Positions 36,056 to 47,856 are shown, counted from the first letter of the stretch. The stretch: 64,000 nucleotides of DNA from Stictocephala bisonia (GCA_035578905.1 JAQJVL010000279.1:310001-374000); one strand, 5' to 3'. Translations and numbers: made by a program. The notes: generated by a model from the sequence alone, not told the origin.

Positions 36056-37140
36056 CAGCACAACCTCAGTTATCCTGCCTCATGTGGCGAAGGTCAAGCC
36101 GGATAAAGCACAAGTCATAAATAACTTTGTTTTATTGGAAAAACACGTTTATTAACTGATATCAAACAGCACATGTTAGCGGGGTGCCTAAAATTGCATG
36201 TGACGCAACATGCTCTGCAGAAATTGTAATGAAATGAACAATGTTTATTACGATCGACAACTTTGACGCTGCTTTTCAATATAATACGACAGATATTTAA
36301 AAATTCAACTGCATTTTTTACGGCCATGTTTTTCTTTTTTATATCACTCATATTGGCTGAAAAACACTTACTCACTTATAATAAACCACTGCTTAAAAAA
36401 GGAGAATATGTGTTCACTCCACTATATAATAATAATAATAATAATAATCTTTATTTTCTAAAATGTACATACAAATTCAATAAGTCATCTATATTGAGAT
36501 TAGAGTACAATAATACAACAAAGAATATGTCTTATTTGAATTCCTATTATATGCAGCAAGTTCACAGCTTATAAAAAGGAATAAAAGTTCTTTTCATTTG
36601 TCAGGCTGACAAAATAGCCTATCAATTATTAAACATAAATTAAGAATATAAACAACAGACTAACTATGCCTAGGTTGTGTACGTAAAATGAACTGTTCCA
36701 CTTCCCCTACTCGCGAAATGGACTCTTCCAGCAAGCCACACTGAACAAAAGTAAACAACATTGCCTGCTCGGATCTTCAGGCGCATTATTAAATTATTAC
36801 GCAGAGACAATAGACAATAGATCTTTATTTCTCAGTAAATACAATGGTATAAATAGAGAACTGTCATAGTGGTAAATAATTAAAAAAAAACTTACAACTA
36901 AAAAAATGAGACAAACTACAGTATAATATTGTATGAGAGGGTGACTAGTCAATACAGTGCCTGCAATTTGTGAAATGCAAATCTGAAACACTTGTGTACA
37001 ATATTTGCGTTTCAAAACTGAAAGGTGCTTCCGATTAATTATAATTTTATCTTGTAAATAATTTGTATTGTTGTCTACTTGCCGAACCGGATAACACGGA
37101 CTGCTGGATAGAGAGAGGCTGGATAATCGAGATTGTACTG
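36056..37140. mobile_element. pogo/Tigger-type non-autonomous element 1
   Basis: Ends CAGCACAACCTCAGTTATCC and, inverted, CAGTACAATCTCGATTATCC, about 25-bp imperfect TIRs flanked by TA on both sides (36054-36055, 37141-37142). This end sequence and TA target are typical of pogo/Tigger elements. The 1.08-kb interior has no transposase; it holds (AAT)n at about 36427-36448. Lies in the intron between 35597 and 38032. Confidence 0.75.
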
Positions 37141-38031
37141 TACTAATTACTTACTAGATTGCAATTAAAGATATTGTTTTGTTTTGTTTCCACAAACAAG
37201 TCATTCTCACTTGTCCGAAGGCTATCATTTTCTATTCCCTCAGGGTTGGATTTCTAAATGATCTAAATAGGCTACAGCCTTTATGCACTAACATTTTGGA
37301 GAACGGTATGAGACAAGTCACCGATTTCTTCAAAAGTAGAAATCTCGTGGAAGTATTTTAACTAAATTTTTAAACCATAGAAAATAATTAATTTGTAATG
37401 TATATTATAAAGTGTACAAAAATATGTTACTTGAATTTTCTTACTATCTATGAATTAAAAAAAAAATTCTAGTTTATCAATTCGCAGTAAGTAATCTCTT
37501 TTTATTTCTATATTATGATAACACTCCTATTTAACAGTGGGCTTACAGGCTAATACATTTACAAAATTGCTAGCTGTTGATCACAGCTGTTGATCAATAT
37601 CTTGCTAGACAGCAGCTATTAGTGGAGCCGAATTACTGTGGTTCATGTTTGTCTAAAGGATTAGTGCTACAAGTATGCAACATTCATACTATTCTAATAT
37701 GTAGAAAAAAAAGAGAAAAAAAACTGTATACTTCATTTTCTATTTTTCATTAATGCAAATGCAATTGAAGGATATAGATTTATTAATAAGAACATTTTTA
37801 TCTCTTCAAATATTAAAACGTTATTATATAGTCATGTACATATGTAATAATACTATTAGATCGGCCTTTAAGAATTTTGATTTTAATTAAAATCATAACT
37901 TCTCACGAGCAATTTTTCTTCTCAGAGTCATTAATATATAAATACCTTTTTATTCTTACTAACATTAATAGATTCAAAAATTAACGTAGAAAAAAATCCT
38001 AATTATAATACAGCACTATTATTAGATTCAC

Positions 38032-38239
38032 CATGCTAGTCATGTTCTTTGGGCATGGTCGTGGCGAATTACAAAGCTCACTCTTCTTAGGTGCTTCACC
38101 ACAGCACTCGGAGGGTTCAGCAATTATTTCCTCATCTCCTGTATTGGTCGGATTCTGCTTGACACACTCCACTTGTCGGGTACGGGTCCCAGATTTGAAT
38201 ATGCAACCGGAACAAGGTCCCCACTTCCATACCTTCCAT
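38032..38239 (-). CDS. ADAMTS-like gene, thrombospondin type-1 repeat exon 7 in window
   Basis: The acceptor TTACAG precedes 38239. The first base completes an Arg codon begun in the 40197 exon. The peptide WKVWKWGPCSGCIFKSGTRT then RQVECV is a TSP1 repeat (W-x-x-W-x-W-x-x-C, R-x-R-x-V-x-C), with paired cysteines ECCGE and a closing LCNSPRPCPK. The chosen donor is AGCATG|GTGAAT at 38032, which keeps phase 0 into the 35547 exon. If unspliced, the frame runs ten more codons to a stop at 37999, giving an alternative short C-terminus. TSP1 repeats mediate matrix binding of ADAMTS proteases. Confidence 0.88.
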
Positions 38240-38523
38240 CTGTAATTTAAGACAAATTTCACTGCAAAATTGGGTATCAATTATCTTTGTTATTTATCTG
38301 TTATTTATCGTTAAGTTCAATCATTCATGCGGAAGACCAGGTCAGATAAAAAATAGAAGGATAATCCATAGTAATAGCTTGGACTTACACTGCAGAAACA
38401 TAAGAAGACAACAAGTTATTAAAAACCAACGTGAAACACAGTAGAAGTAATAATCTCACTATTTTGAATCGTTATATACTATATTTATTGTGGATTTAAG
38501 TCTTAAAAAATACAAAGTACTCA

Positions 38524-38815
38524 TTATTAAGATGCCAATCATCAAGATATGGGCAAATATGAGGGGAGAATGAGTATGATGAGTGTAGATGAACGAGTGT
38601 AGTCATTGTTACTAAGGTAGACTGTTCCTCAGAAAGAGCTATTTATTATTTAGCTAAGCAACCGACAGTTTTATGTGAACTCTGAACCATGTTGGTCTGA
38701 TTTTCAGCTAACTGACAAGCCTGACACTGAGAACATTGACTAACATCCAACATGGACACCCTAGACTTCTCTAGTAGTGTCCACATCGAAGGCAACCATT
38801 GAGTAAAATTAAGCA
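38524..38815 (-). mobile_element. tRNA-derived SINE, family A, variant like 13845
   Basis: On + it starts with the family 3' end (AAGATGCCAATCATCAAGAT, GATGAGTGTAGATGAACGAG) and continues with a middle shared with 13845-14290 (GGTCTGATTTTCAGCTAA, CAACATGGACACCC). The head is truncated. In the ADAMTS-like intron. Confidence 0.7.
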
Positions 38816-38989
38816 CAGTATGAATAAAGCTATTTCATGCATTATTCTAGTCATATAAGCTACAGATGCATTAACACTAGTATATTATCTTTTAAGGATT
38901 TTGTTTTTAATTAAAATCATAACTTCCCTCGATTGATTTTATTTTGGCTCATTAGACTCATTAGAATAGTTGATAAAATCTAAGATCAA

Positions 38990-40140
38990 ATACTGCAAAA
39001 AACTGAGAGGTTTAGGATTTTAAGGGAAGGCACAAGACTGGGTAGTCAGTTACCTGAAGGGCCTCACAGAAACTGTGGAAGTCTAAAAAACACACAATGG
39101 CAAAAAATTTACCTTTTAGATCCAAGCCTCTACCAGTACGAAGAGGATTGCCCCAGGGCTCTGTCCTTGGACCTTTCATGTTTGTACTTATTACAAAACA
39201 CTTCCCAATTTTATTGAAATTGATAACATAGAGGTTACAATGTATGCAGATGACACTTCACTAGTTTTGAAAAATATAATACACAAAACCTTGTCACAGA
39301 CATTACCTTAACTACTGACGAAGCACTTCAATATTGCCTCCAGAACGACCTAGCTATTAAAAGACTATTAAGACAATTGAAACAAATTTTAATTGTAGGC
39401 AAGATGAAATACTCAACATCCCTAACATATCTACTCACCAACAAGAAAATTGCTAGGATTAACAATAGATGCAGATCTTTCATGGACTAATCATGTCAAT
39501 TTTCGGTGTAAAAAATTTTAACAGAATTCTTGTCCTCCATAAAAAAGCTATGAGAGCACTGGCTGACTTGGGCTCAACAAATAGCTGCAGAGAAGCCTGT
39601 AAAACACTTATAATATTGATGGTCAGAGCCCTTTACATACATGCAGTGGTTGTATATGGGGATCAGTCTAGTATAATGACATCCAATCCTACAACACAAG
39701 AAGAACATTCGACTATCACCTTCCCCTGCATCATACCACCAAATACACCAAGAAGCCATCTTATGCAGGGAAAAAAATCTACAACTTGCTGTCAGAAAAC
39801 TTAAAACGCCTAAGAGGAAAAGATCTTCTCAAATAACTCCACACCTGGCTGATTGAGCAACTAATATACACAAAGCAAGAAACTTCAAGTTTTTTTAAAA
39901 TTAAAACTTCACTCGCCAGTTCATATAGCCATGCTGGCATGTGCGTGAACTTTATTGAACAAGTGAAGTACCGACCGTTGGCTCAGTGGGGATTAGAACT
40001 TTGGACCATGCCCTCTGCAGTGTGAAGCCTTAGCCATTATTTTGAAGGTTTTTTTAGGTTTTTAAAGATATTAAAGTTTTGTACCTTTAACGGCATTACA
40101 TTTCTTTACGATTTTGTAAATAAAGATATTCTGATTATGA
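38990..40140 (+). pseudogene. Non-LTR retrotransposon RT fragment
   Basis: A decayed RT core: a LPRGSVLGPF-type segment near 39150, MYADDTSLVLKN at about 39240, and a C-terminal region with HKKAMRALADLGSTNSCREA (39535-39600). The 3' end is near 40135 in AATAAAGATATTCTGATTAT. Similar in arrangement to the 24160-29530 element. Multiple stops. It lies antisense within the ADAMTS-like intron between 38239 and 40197. Confidence 0.8.
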
Positions 40141-40196
40141 AAATAAATTTAGAAGTAACTGTGAAAAGAAAAGAAGCAACTTTCTGTCTAATTTAC

Positions 40197-40315
40197 CTGG
40201 TTCGGCAAGGTTGATCATTACAAGTCCTTGCTCTTGGCTCCTCCTTCTCTAAATTTGAACAAAAGGAGTCCTTCACCTTTCCATCTCGCTCCTCGACACA
40301 AGCAGCTTTCATCAC
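40197..40315 (-). CDS. ADAMTS-like gene, thrombospondin type-1 repeat exon 6 in window
   Basis: The acceptor GTTAG precedes 40315 and the donor is ACCAG|GTAAAT. 39 codons plus two bases, phase 0 in, phase 2 out. It continues the repeat begun in the 44168 exon: VMKAACVEERDGKVKDSFCS, then RARTCNDQPC, the classic C-x-x-x-x-C end of a TSP1 repeat. Confidence 0.9.
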
Positions 40316-40435
40316 CTAACACATGTCACATTAAGCAGAAGGTCAATTAAACACAACATAGTAATCTTCATAATTTCACAGAAATAAGGATTTGCATAAA
40401 CTAATTAATATTTTCAATTACAATGTTTATATTCA

Positions 40436-40625
40436 CCTAAGAATACAAGTCCACCAACACCTTTAAGTAGAGAACACATAAAGAGAAATCACACTACTCA
40501 AATTTTTAGGGCCACTGGCGCTTTCCTCAGGTGTGTAGACAGATCTCTCTCAGAGTAGAGAGAAAAACTGTGATTTCTCTTTATGTGTTCACTACTGCAA
40601 GGTGTAAGTGGACTTGTTTCTTAGG
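40436..40625. mobile_element. Small hairpin MITE, 190 bp
   Basis: Arms 40436-40493 and 40569-40625 are inverted copies of about 58 bp with few mismatches (CCTAAGAA...AAGAGAAATCACA). The 75-bp loop itself holds a short CTCTCT-AGAGAG pairing. Immediately upstream of ADAMTS-like exon 6 on -. Confidence 0.85.
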
Positions 40626-41657
40626 TAAGTTTCCTGATGCCCTATCCCTGCCTAGTGCCCTTTAACCTAATCTAAAATGTTTATATTTAGAATATTTTGT
40701 TTAGAACTAATTAATATTTTTACTAATTACAGTCCAAAAGGAACTAGGGTGACAGATGGCTTCTTATTAATTCGAAAAGATTCAGACTTGCAGTTCTGAC
40801 ATAAAATTGTAGGTTTTTACTATCTAATTGCGGGTTTGAATTTTCCTCACACTGGGAACTTGACTAGAGACAATTTGAGTAAATGTGGAATTCAATTATG
40901 AGAGCAGAACTACCATTACATACATCATTCTGAAAGCAGAAGTGGGTGAGAAACCTGTAAACTGTATGGGTGGCAGGGAGACCTTCAAAATCATATTTGT
41001 GAACTGTTTTCATCCCTTAATCTAATGATGAAACTATGAACATAATATCATGGTTACTAGATGAAAGTCCGGTAGGTATCATGCAAACCGCTCGCTTCAG
41101 AGTGATGTCACTGTTTGTGGTTTGTAGCTTAGTTCCTTGCATAGTCTTACACTCTTAACAGCGACATTTACATACCATGGTGGGTGGATAGGTCACTACC
41201 ACGCACAGTATGCACATACAGTGATAAAGGCTCTGCCGCCCACTCATACGAGACCTTCCTTCCCTCTCTCACATATGAATATTGTGGCGACTTCAATGCT
41301 ATATGCTTAAAAAAATAACTATTATACTAGTTAATGTCATAAAGAAAGTAATAATAAAAAAGATGATCAAAGATAATATGAGAACAAAACTGAATCATTC
41401 ACTTACAAAATCACTAATAAAATTTACTTACAATTCACTTACTAAAATCATTCAATAGATGATTAGTCATTTTGCGAAAAACTTTATCAGTTAGTTGTGT
41501 TAGTCTTTTGATTTAGATGTTCAATTTCATTTATGATAGCAGAAGTTATGATAGCATTTTGATTTTAAATATTCCTCAGGCTGAAATATTCAGCTCATAA
41601 AAGGAATAAGTGGGTGATTAGATCCATAAGCTGAAAAAACAACTCGGTTACTCAATA

Positions 41658-42406
41658 CAGTGTAACCTCTTTAATCCGGCAGAGTGCTTACCAGATTAAA
41701 GAGTTTTCTGAACTAATGGGTTTTTTTTAATAAATTAAGAGTAATTAATAAATCAACGAGATTTGAGTAACAAAAACAAAATGATAAATATTAAAAACTG
41801 AAGCTATAAAAGTGTTGAACATAAAGTTACATGTTAACATAGTATAAAATTAAGTGATGTTATTGGTACTGTACATAAATAAAGAAGTAAGTGACAGTCA
41901 GCAAATAATTTATTAATTACATAGAATTATAACATTTAAAAATATAGTATTAATAAGGCCTACCAAAACCAATTTAAACTCTTATTCCTAGTGTAGAGCA
42001 TAAATACAATTTACATATTATACATTTACTTGTTTACTAAAAACATATGCTGGTAGAATAGTAACTTAATTTGAATGACAATATTAATTAATAACTTAAT
42101 GTATACTTAACAATGTTCCATTCAACGTACATAAAATACGTACAAGGAATGATTGCTGTCAAACTAAATACAGAAAAATAGCTTATCCTCATGAATAAAA
42201 GAGTGTAACCTAGACTTTCCGAATATTCCTATTTACGTCATATTCGTTTGGCTACCGTTAATTATAAGAGAAATTGAGTGAGACGCTGTGTGCGTTCATT
42301 GCATTGCAATTTTGAAATAGTTTTTTTGAGTTTTCAGTTGACGCAAACGATGCTGGATTATAGCAAATTTCCAACTATCGAAAGTTGGACTAAAGAGGTT
42401 TTACAG
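41658..42406. mobile_element. pogo/Tigger-type non-autonomous element 2
   Basis: Left end CAGTGTAACCTCTTTAATCC, right end inverted CTGTAAAACCTCTTTAGTCC. TA lies outside each end. Related to, but distinct from, the 36056 and 43267 elements. No transposase. Confidence 0.7.
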
Positions 42407-42479
42407 TATATGCTTCTATTAATTACTTAAAAAATAACATTTTCATTCAAAACTATATTCATTCAATATTTGACTTATT

Positions 42480-42945
42480 ACACATACAGTGGTACTGACC
42501 CACCTGCCCTCACAAACACGCACAGTGATATTAACGACCCACCCTCACATATACGTATAGTGGTATCGACCCACTGAACCTCCCATACATGTATAGTGGT
42601 ACTGACCCACCTGCCCTCAAATACATGCACAGTGATAATTGACCCACCCGCCCTCACATACACTTACAGTTGCATAGACCTACTCGACCTCCCATACACG
42701 CATAGTGGTATTGACCCACTGCCCTTCAATACATGTACAATGGTTTTGGCCAATCCACCCTTCCATACACGTAAAGTGGTATTGACTCACCCAACCTCAA
42801 TACATGTACAGTGGTATTGACCCACCTCCCTCCCATACATTTACAGCGGTATTGACCCAACCTTCCATATACATATAATGGTATTGACACACCCACTATC
42901 CCATACACATACGATACAGTGGTATTGAACCAACCTCCCGTGCAT
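42480..42945. repeat. Diverged minisatellite, unit about 39 bp
   Basis: About twelve variants of CATACACGTACAGTGGTATT followed by GACCCACCTNCCCT. Units differ in length and sequence; spacing is roughly 36-42 bp. Open frames over this array on either strand reflect the repeat and are not called genes. Confidence 0.9.
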
Positions 42946-43054
42946 GCACACTTAAAAAGTTAAAGATTATCTTATTTTACTAGGTGAAGTTAGGGCTAAC
43001 AAGCCCTCTTTAACACTTAACCTGGTGACCAACTGCTTAAGGGTGACTTCTGAA

Positions 43055-43165
43055 CCACCACCGTTGAGCTGCGTGCAAGGACGGGATCGCTCAGACGGTC
43101 ACCCATCCAAAGGACAGCCACGCTTAATGTTGCTTGATTCCGCTCCGGACAAGGCCACTGACTAA
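43055..43165 (-). repeat. 5S-rRNA-like fragment, possibly SINE3-type
   Basis: On +, CGGTCACCCATCCAAAGGAC, then CACGCTTAATGTTGCTTGATTCCG and CTCCGGACAAGG, resembles the reverse complement of an arthropod 5S rRNA over about 65 bp, including the region of the internal promoter. Too diverged to be a functional 5S gene. A 5S-derived SINE head on - is the likely origin. Confidence 0.5.
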
Positions 43166-43266
43166 ACCAGTACAGTGGTACTGACTACTGTCCAATATAC
43201 TGGTATTGGCACAGTTTATGATTTCAAGACTTGCTCCTTTATATTGTTCAAGATAGAATTAATATG

Positions 43267-43942
43267 TAGTAAAACCCCCATTATCAGAAATAAAGGGAGC
43301 TAAGGCCGTTTCCGATAACGAAAATTTCTGATAATCCGAGGTTTCGTTTTACAGGTGTTATTTTAACATTAAAAACTCATTTTCTTGCACAAATGTTTAA
43401 TAAAAGGTACTGCTATACATAACAATAGTCTATATATAAATAAAAACTGTTAAAACAATCATTTAATCTTCTGACTGCGATATCCTGCCACCTTTTAATT
43501 AGTAGTAAGTAAGTTGATGTGAATTCCTTGCCACTTTACACTTATAACGAACTGAAAAAAAAAACACTAAAATAACTGAGAGTAAACTGACTTGAAAAAC
43601 TATTAAAATCGTATACGAACTACCGAACTGAACACAAATATTACCACACTTCAGTTTTCTGTTGGCAAAAACAAACTGATTGTTGACCATACGTATTGTT
43701 TTCATTTTTGGCCAAGAACTGGACTTTGACCTAGGACTATAGGGTAGGCGGCTGGTGGTACAGTGATGGGTTATAGGGCGGTTGACTCACGCTATTTAAA
43801 CAGCTTTCAATTATCATAGTGTGTGCGTCTTCTTGGGGGAAAATAAACAAACAACTGATAGGCTAAAAGTTAAATAATTTTTCTTTAGACCGTTTTGATA
43901 ATCCGAGTTTCCGATAACCGAGGTTCTGAAAAAGTTTTACTG
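43267..43942. mobile_element. pogo/Tigger-type non-autonomous element 3
   Basis: Right end inverted CAGTAAAACTTTTTCAGAAC, left end AGTAAAACCCCCATTATCAG with the first CA mutated. TA flanks. Subterminal repeats CCGATAAC and GATAATCCGAG occur at both ends. No transposase. Confidence 0.7.
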
Positions 43943-44167
43943 TATATTTTTACTGAATTCATGTTTGAATGTACAAATCAGTACATGCCTAGAAATCACA
44001 GATCTAGAGTCAGGTTACAGTAATCAAGTAATAGAATTTCATGTTTGCTCAGTAATGTAACTTTTCCATGTTATCATGTTAAAAGCCGTATTACAACTCT
44101 AATATTTGACAGTTAATTACCTTAGAAGAACATTAATTTATTGTGAAGCTTGGATGCCTGAACTAAC

Positions 44168-44308
44168 CTGTGTGCCTCCACCACATTGAGCAGAGCATGG
44201 CAACCACTCCACTAACTCCCAGTGGTACTTGGGCGTATACATAGGCTGCTCTGAGGGGATGGCAAATGAATAACGCACACCGAGATTGGTATTGGAGAAT
44301 AAACATAT
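44168..44308 (-). CDS. ADAMTS-like gene, spacer end and first TSP1 half, exon 5 in window
   Basis: The acceptor GGCCTAG precedes 44308 and the donor is ACACAG|GTTAGT. 47 codons, phase 0 at both ends. ICLFSNTNLGVRYSFAIPSE closes the ADAMTS spacer domain (family pattern N-x-G-[VI]-x-[YF]-x-[YF]-x-[IV]-P). YHWELVEWLPCSAQCGGGTQ then opens a TSP1 repeat (W-x-x-x-x-W-x-x-C-S-x-x-C-G-G-G), completed in the 40197 exon. The spacer contributes to substrate recognition and matrix binding. Confidence 0.93.
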
Positions 44309-45002
44309 CTAGGCCAACAGTATAAAACCAAAGTTAAATTAAAAAATATTTCAATTAGATGGTTAGCAAATCAATTATTGAAAACAATTATTAATAAAAG
44401 ATTATAAATATATAGTATTACTTATGTAATGTGACAAATAGATAATGGTCACAAAGAACTTGGAATATGTGACAGATATTTTACTGTCTAAAATGTCTTT
44501 ATTTGCCTGCCTAATATTCCAGCTATATTGTGGGCACTGATTATAATGCACATTTAGGGGATATATTGAAGCTATGTTGTATGGCAACCTGAGGTATGAA
44601 AACATATTGTACTGAGCATTACATAGGTCTCAGAGAAGTAACAACCAACGACAATCAAAACAAGATTATAACCACATTTCTTTTGTAGCTCATAAAATTA
44701 TCAACATGGTTGAGCAGGAAAGGAGAATATTTATGTTACAAATAGTTGGTCTACATAATACCAGGTAATGTTGCTTACATACAGGAATTGGAAATTTATT
44801 AGTCATGTTGAACCAGCGTTACATCTGTTTCTGTGAAACTTCCGAGCACAATACAACCTACTTTTATAAATACAATTCTAATGAAACATTAAACTTGACG
44901 GATAAATGCCTAGTCTTACTAAGCTGATATGGTATATATTAAGTACTATAATCTTTGTATCAATTTTATGAAATTTATTCACTACATTGTTGTTGTACTT
45001 AC

Positions 45003-45123
45003 ATAAAGCACCAATGGTTCTTTTAAAGGTCCTTTAATATGCAGCTCATCCATATCCATTTCAGGTTTTAAATAGATCCCTTTAACCCCTCCAAATGTAT
45101 ATTCTCCTGCTCCGTCTTCAGTG
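45003..45123 (-). CDS. ADAMTS-like gene, spacer domain exon 4 in window
   Basis: The acceptor TTAATCAG precedes 45123 and the donor is CTTTAT|GTAAGT. Enters in phase 2 (completes a Tyr codon) and exits in phase 0. 40 codons include GAGEYTFGGVKGIYLKPEMD and IKGPLKEPLVLY, the beta-rich middle of the spacer domain. Confidence 0.9.
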
Positions 45124-45238
45124 CTGATTAAACAAATATTAGTGTTTTAATTACATCTAAACATAAACTAAGTATAAATACTGTCAAAATTTCAGTAAAT
45201 TTAATTATGAAAAAAGGAGAGGTGAGTAGCATATCTAA

Positions 45239-45636
45239 TAAAATGGTAAACTGGAGACAGACAAAAATATAACAAACAGAACAGAAAGTTAGTGAAATAT
45301 TTCGGGGCCAGATTTGGGATTACCAAATCTAGAGACCCTCCAAACTTCAATATAGGATAAATATCCTAGCACCTCCTTCTACCACCAAAGCTGCAACATA
45401 CAGTACAATTTATTATATAATAGTACAGATGTGGAAAAACATTTCAATGTTAAGTGTTCAACAGTTGGCAATAACCCATCAACCTACTCCAAGTGTAATT
45501 GTAAGTACTTCCAGTTCCAGTAGCCATATGAATGAAGAAACTTTCAGTCATATTTCAGGGGAAGTGGCCCTGAAATATTTTGCTAACTTTCTGTTCTTTG
45601 TGTTGTTTTTGTGACTGTCTCCAGTTTACCATTTTA
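45239..45636. mobile_element. Foldback MITE with arms of about 70 bp
   Basis: Arms 45239-45306 (TAAAATGGTAAACTGGAGAC...) and 45565-45636 are inverted copies with about 85-90% identity by eye, separated by about 260 bp. No coding. In the intron just upstream of ADAMTS-like exon 4. Confidence 0.85.
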
Positions 45637-46000
45637 CTAGGTACACTGCTTTCGTCTAAAAAATCCTAGACCTACTTAAAAATAACTAGATGCACTAAAA
45701 ATAACTACTTAATTTTATTAAAAATTGATCATATTTTTATTAATTTTTGATAAATACTATTAATTCAGAAACATGTCTAATTTATAATGCAATAGGACAT
45801 GCTCAAACTTACAAACAAATTAAAGTCAGTAGAAAAAATACAAAATCAATGATAGCAATACTTTTTCTGTGGTTCTTGGTAAATTAAGAATCACTTAAGA
45901 CTACAAAATTTCAATGAAAAATATTCGTTGCTGACAGTAAATTCATAACACATATTCACATCTGATGCACTGATCTATAAAAATCAGGCAAAATACAAGA

Positions 46001-47209
46001 TAGGGTCAAAAAGTACCCAGAATCTATGTCTAGAGACACAGAGCATGGTTGCTGTTGGGGATTTTGATGTGTAGCAGCTGGTACTAATCCAGGAGAGAGG
46101 ATATTGTTTGCATGGGTATAGCTCAGCCTCCTTTGTTCCCAATTGGAGAGAGCTTTTTGTGTGTTTGCTTATTTATCTTGTCGCTTTTCGAAGATGGCAT
46201 TTAATGAACAGCAAACAAAAATAAAATATTGTGCTTTGTTTCAAAAGTCACCTTCTGAGAAACCTCAAATCTTAATTCAACTGTACAAGATGGGGCAATG
46301 AAGAAAAGGGTAGTTTACAAATGGCACAAATGTTTTCGTGAAGATTGCATAAACATTGAAAATAACCCACATAGAGGACACCCTTCAATTGCAACCATAG
46401 ATATCAACATTGAGTGAGTTCTGCAAATTTTCAGTGACCACATCATTCTTCATGACCTCATAAACATGCATCGTGTTTATTTGAGAATGGTTCCAAAAAT
46501 GTTGGTTCCAGACCATAAAGAACAAAGTATGAGAACGGCTGGTATGTTTATTGATATGACGTATGCAGATCAATGATTTTTTTGGGAAACAATCATTACT
46601 GGTAATGAATGATAAATGGTGCTTTCTGTATGACCCTCAAACAAAATGTCAGTCCTCTGAATTGAAAACAACAACCACCAGGAAGGGACACTTTTTGCTT
46701 GGAGAAAAGTAAAGGAAAAGTTATGCTAGAGATTTTTTGACAACAAAGGTTTGATTCACTATGAGTTCATTCCAAAGGTGAAACAGTGAATAAGAAACTC
46801 TAGAGAGAAATCAGCATCAGGAGGAAACTGCCTGAAAAATGGGCAGACAAAAATTAAGTTTTGCTGCATGAAAATCCCTATTAGTACGTAACCTCTAGCC
46901 AAGCATGGGGTTTTCACACTAGAACATCCTCCCTAATTGCCTAACCTTGCGCCAACCGATTTCTTCCTGTTCAGACGGCTAAAAACATCAATGAAAGGAG
47001 AACGATTTGCAGATGCTGAAGAAATATAACAAAAGCATTGAAAGACATTTCAGAAAATAAGTTTCAAATGTGCTTTGAAGAACTGTATGGTCGTTGGAGC
47101 AAGTGTATTGTTGCAGGAGGAGAGTATTTTTAAGGAAAATAGGTTTGTAAGGTTTCATATTTTTACAATACATATATTTCTACCTATTCTGAGAATATTT
47201 TGACCTTTA
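46001..47209 (+). mobile_element. mariner element with TIRs
   Basis: Left TIR GGGTCAAAAAGTACCCAGAA, right TIR (inverted) AGGTCAAAATATTCTCAGAA, with TA at both outer edges. The 1.2-kb length is standard for mariner. The element carries the broken transposase at 46194-47133. Confidence 0.85.
46194..47133 (+). pseudogene. mariner transposase, broken
   Basis: Starts MAFNEQQTKIKYCALFQKSP and covers the helix-turn-helix DNA-binding region (VVYKWHKCFREDC, NNPHRGHPSIAT). It shifts frame at once after about 30 residues. The catalytic region is disrupted by stops. The C-terminal FEELYGRWSKCIVAGGEYF matches the end of mariner transposases. At least eight stops or frameshifts, so inactive. Confidence 0.85.
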
Positions 47210-47852
47210 GTTAAGCTTTAAATTGTATTCCAAATGCAGACACACGCAAACACGTTATTACATTACAACCTCCTTTTTTATTTAATTAATTTGTACATTT
47301 TTTATATTAAAATATTATTATTTGATATGTTGTTGTATTTAAATAAATATTACTTTCTAATTAAGGCTATGAATAAAAATAAAACAGCTGTTTAATGAAA
47401 TGAAAGGAATTTTTAAGTGTTCAAAATGGCTGCCTCACAAATTTTACAATAATAATTAGTATTTATGAATTTAGTTTTAAGTTACAATTTTGTTTATATA
47501 TGAGTCTTCAGCTATGAGATTGTTTATTCTAAATGTGTAGATACAACATCTCTGGGTGAGGTATCGAGTTGGCTTGACTAGATTGATGTTTCAAGTAGGC
47601 TAATTGATTTTGAGTGAAATAAAATATAGACAATTGGTAATTTAATTTAGAAAACAATAAAATTTGTAGAACTATTTAAATTATTGAAGATCAAAATAAG
47701 AATAGATATAATGTGGGTTGAAGTAAAGTTTTGGATGATATGTAGTTAGGTCCAAGATGATGAATTGTACTATGGCCAAATCTCACCAAATTTAAATAAA
47801 TCTTCTTTATTGATGTTAAATGTTTACAATGTTTAGGTTACAATTGACACTT
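47210..47852. other. AT-rich intronic stretch, nothing recognised
   Basis: Lies between the mariner and the piggyBac derivative inside the 45123-55739 intron. No coding or repeat structure seen. Confidence 0.5.
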
Positions 47853-47856
47853 TTAA

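Noticed and set aside
42478..42908. Overlapping frames on both strands in 42.5-42.9 kb
   Set aside because: Products of the roughly 39-bp minisatellite, with no independent coding signal.
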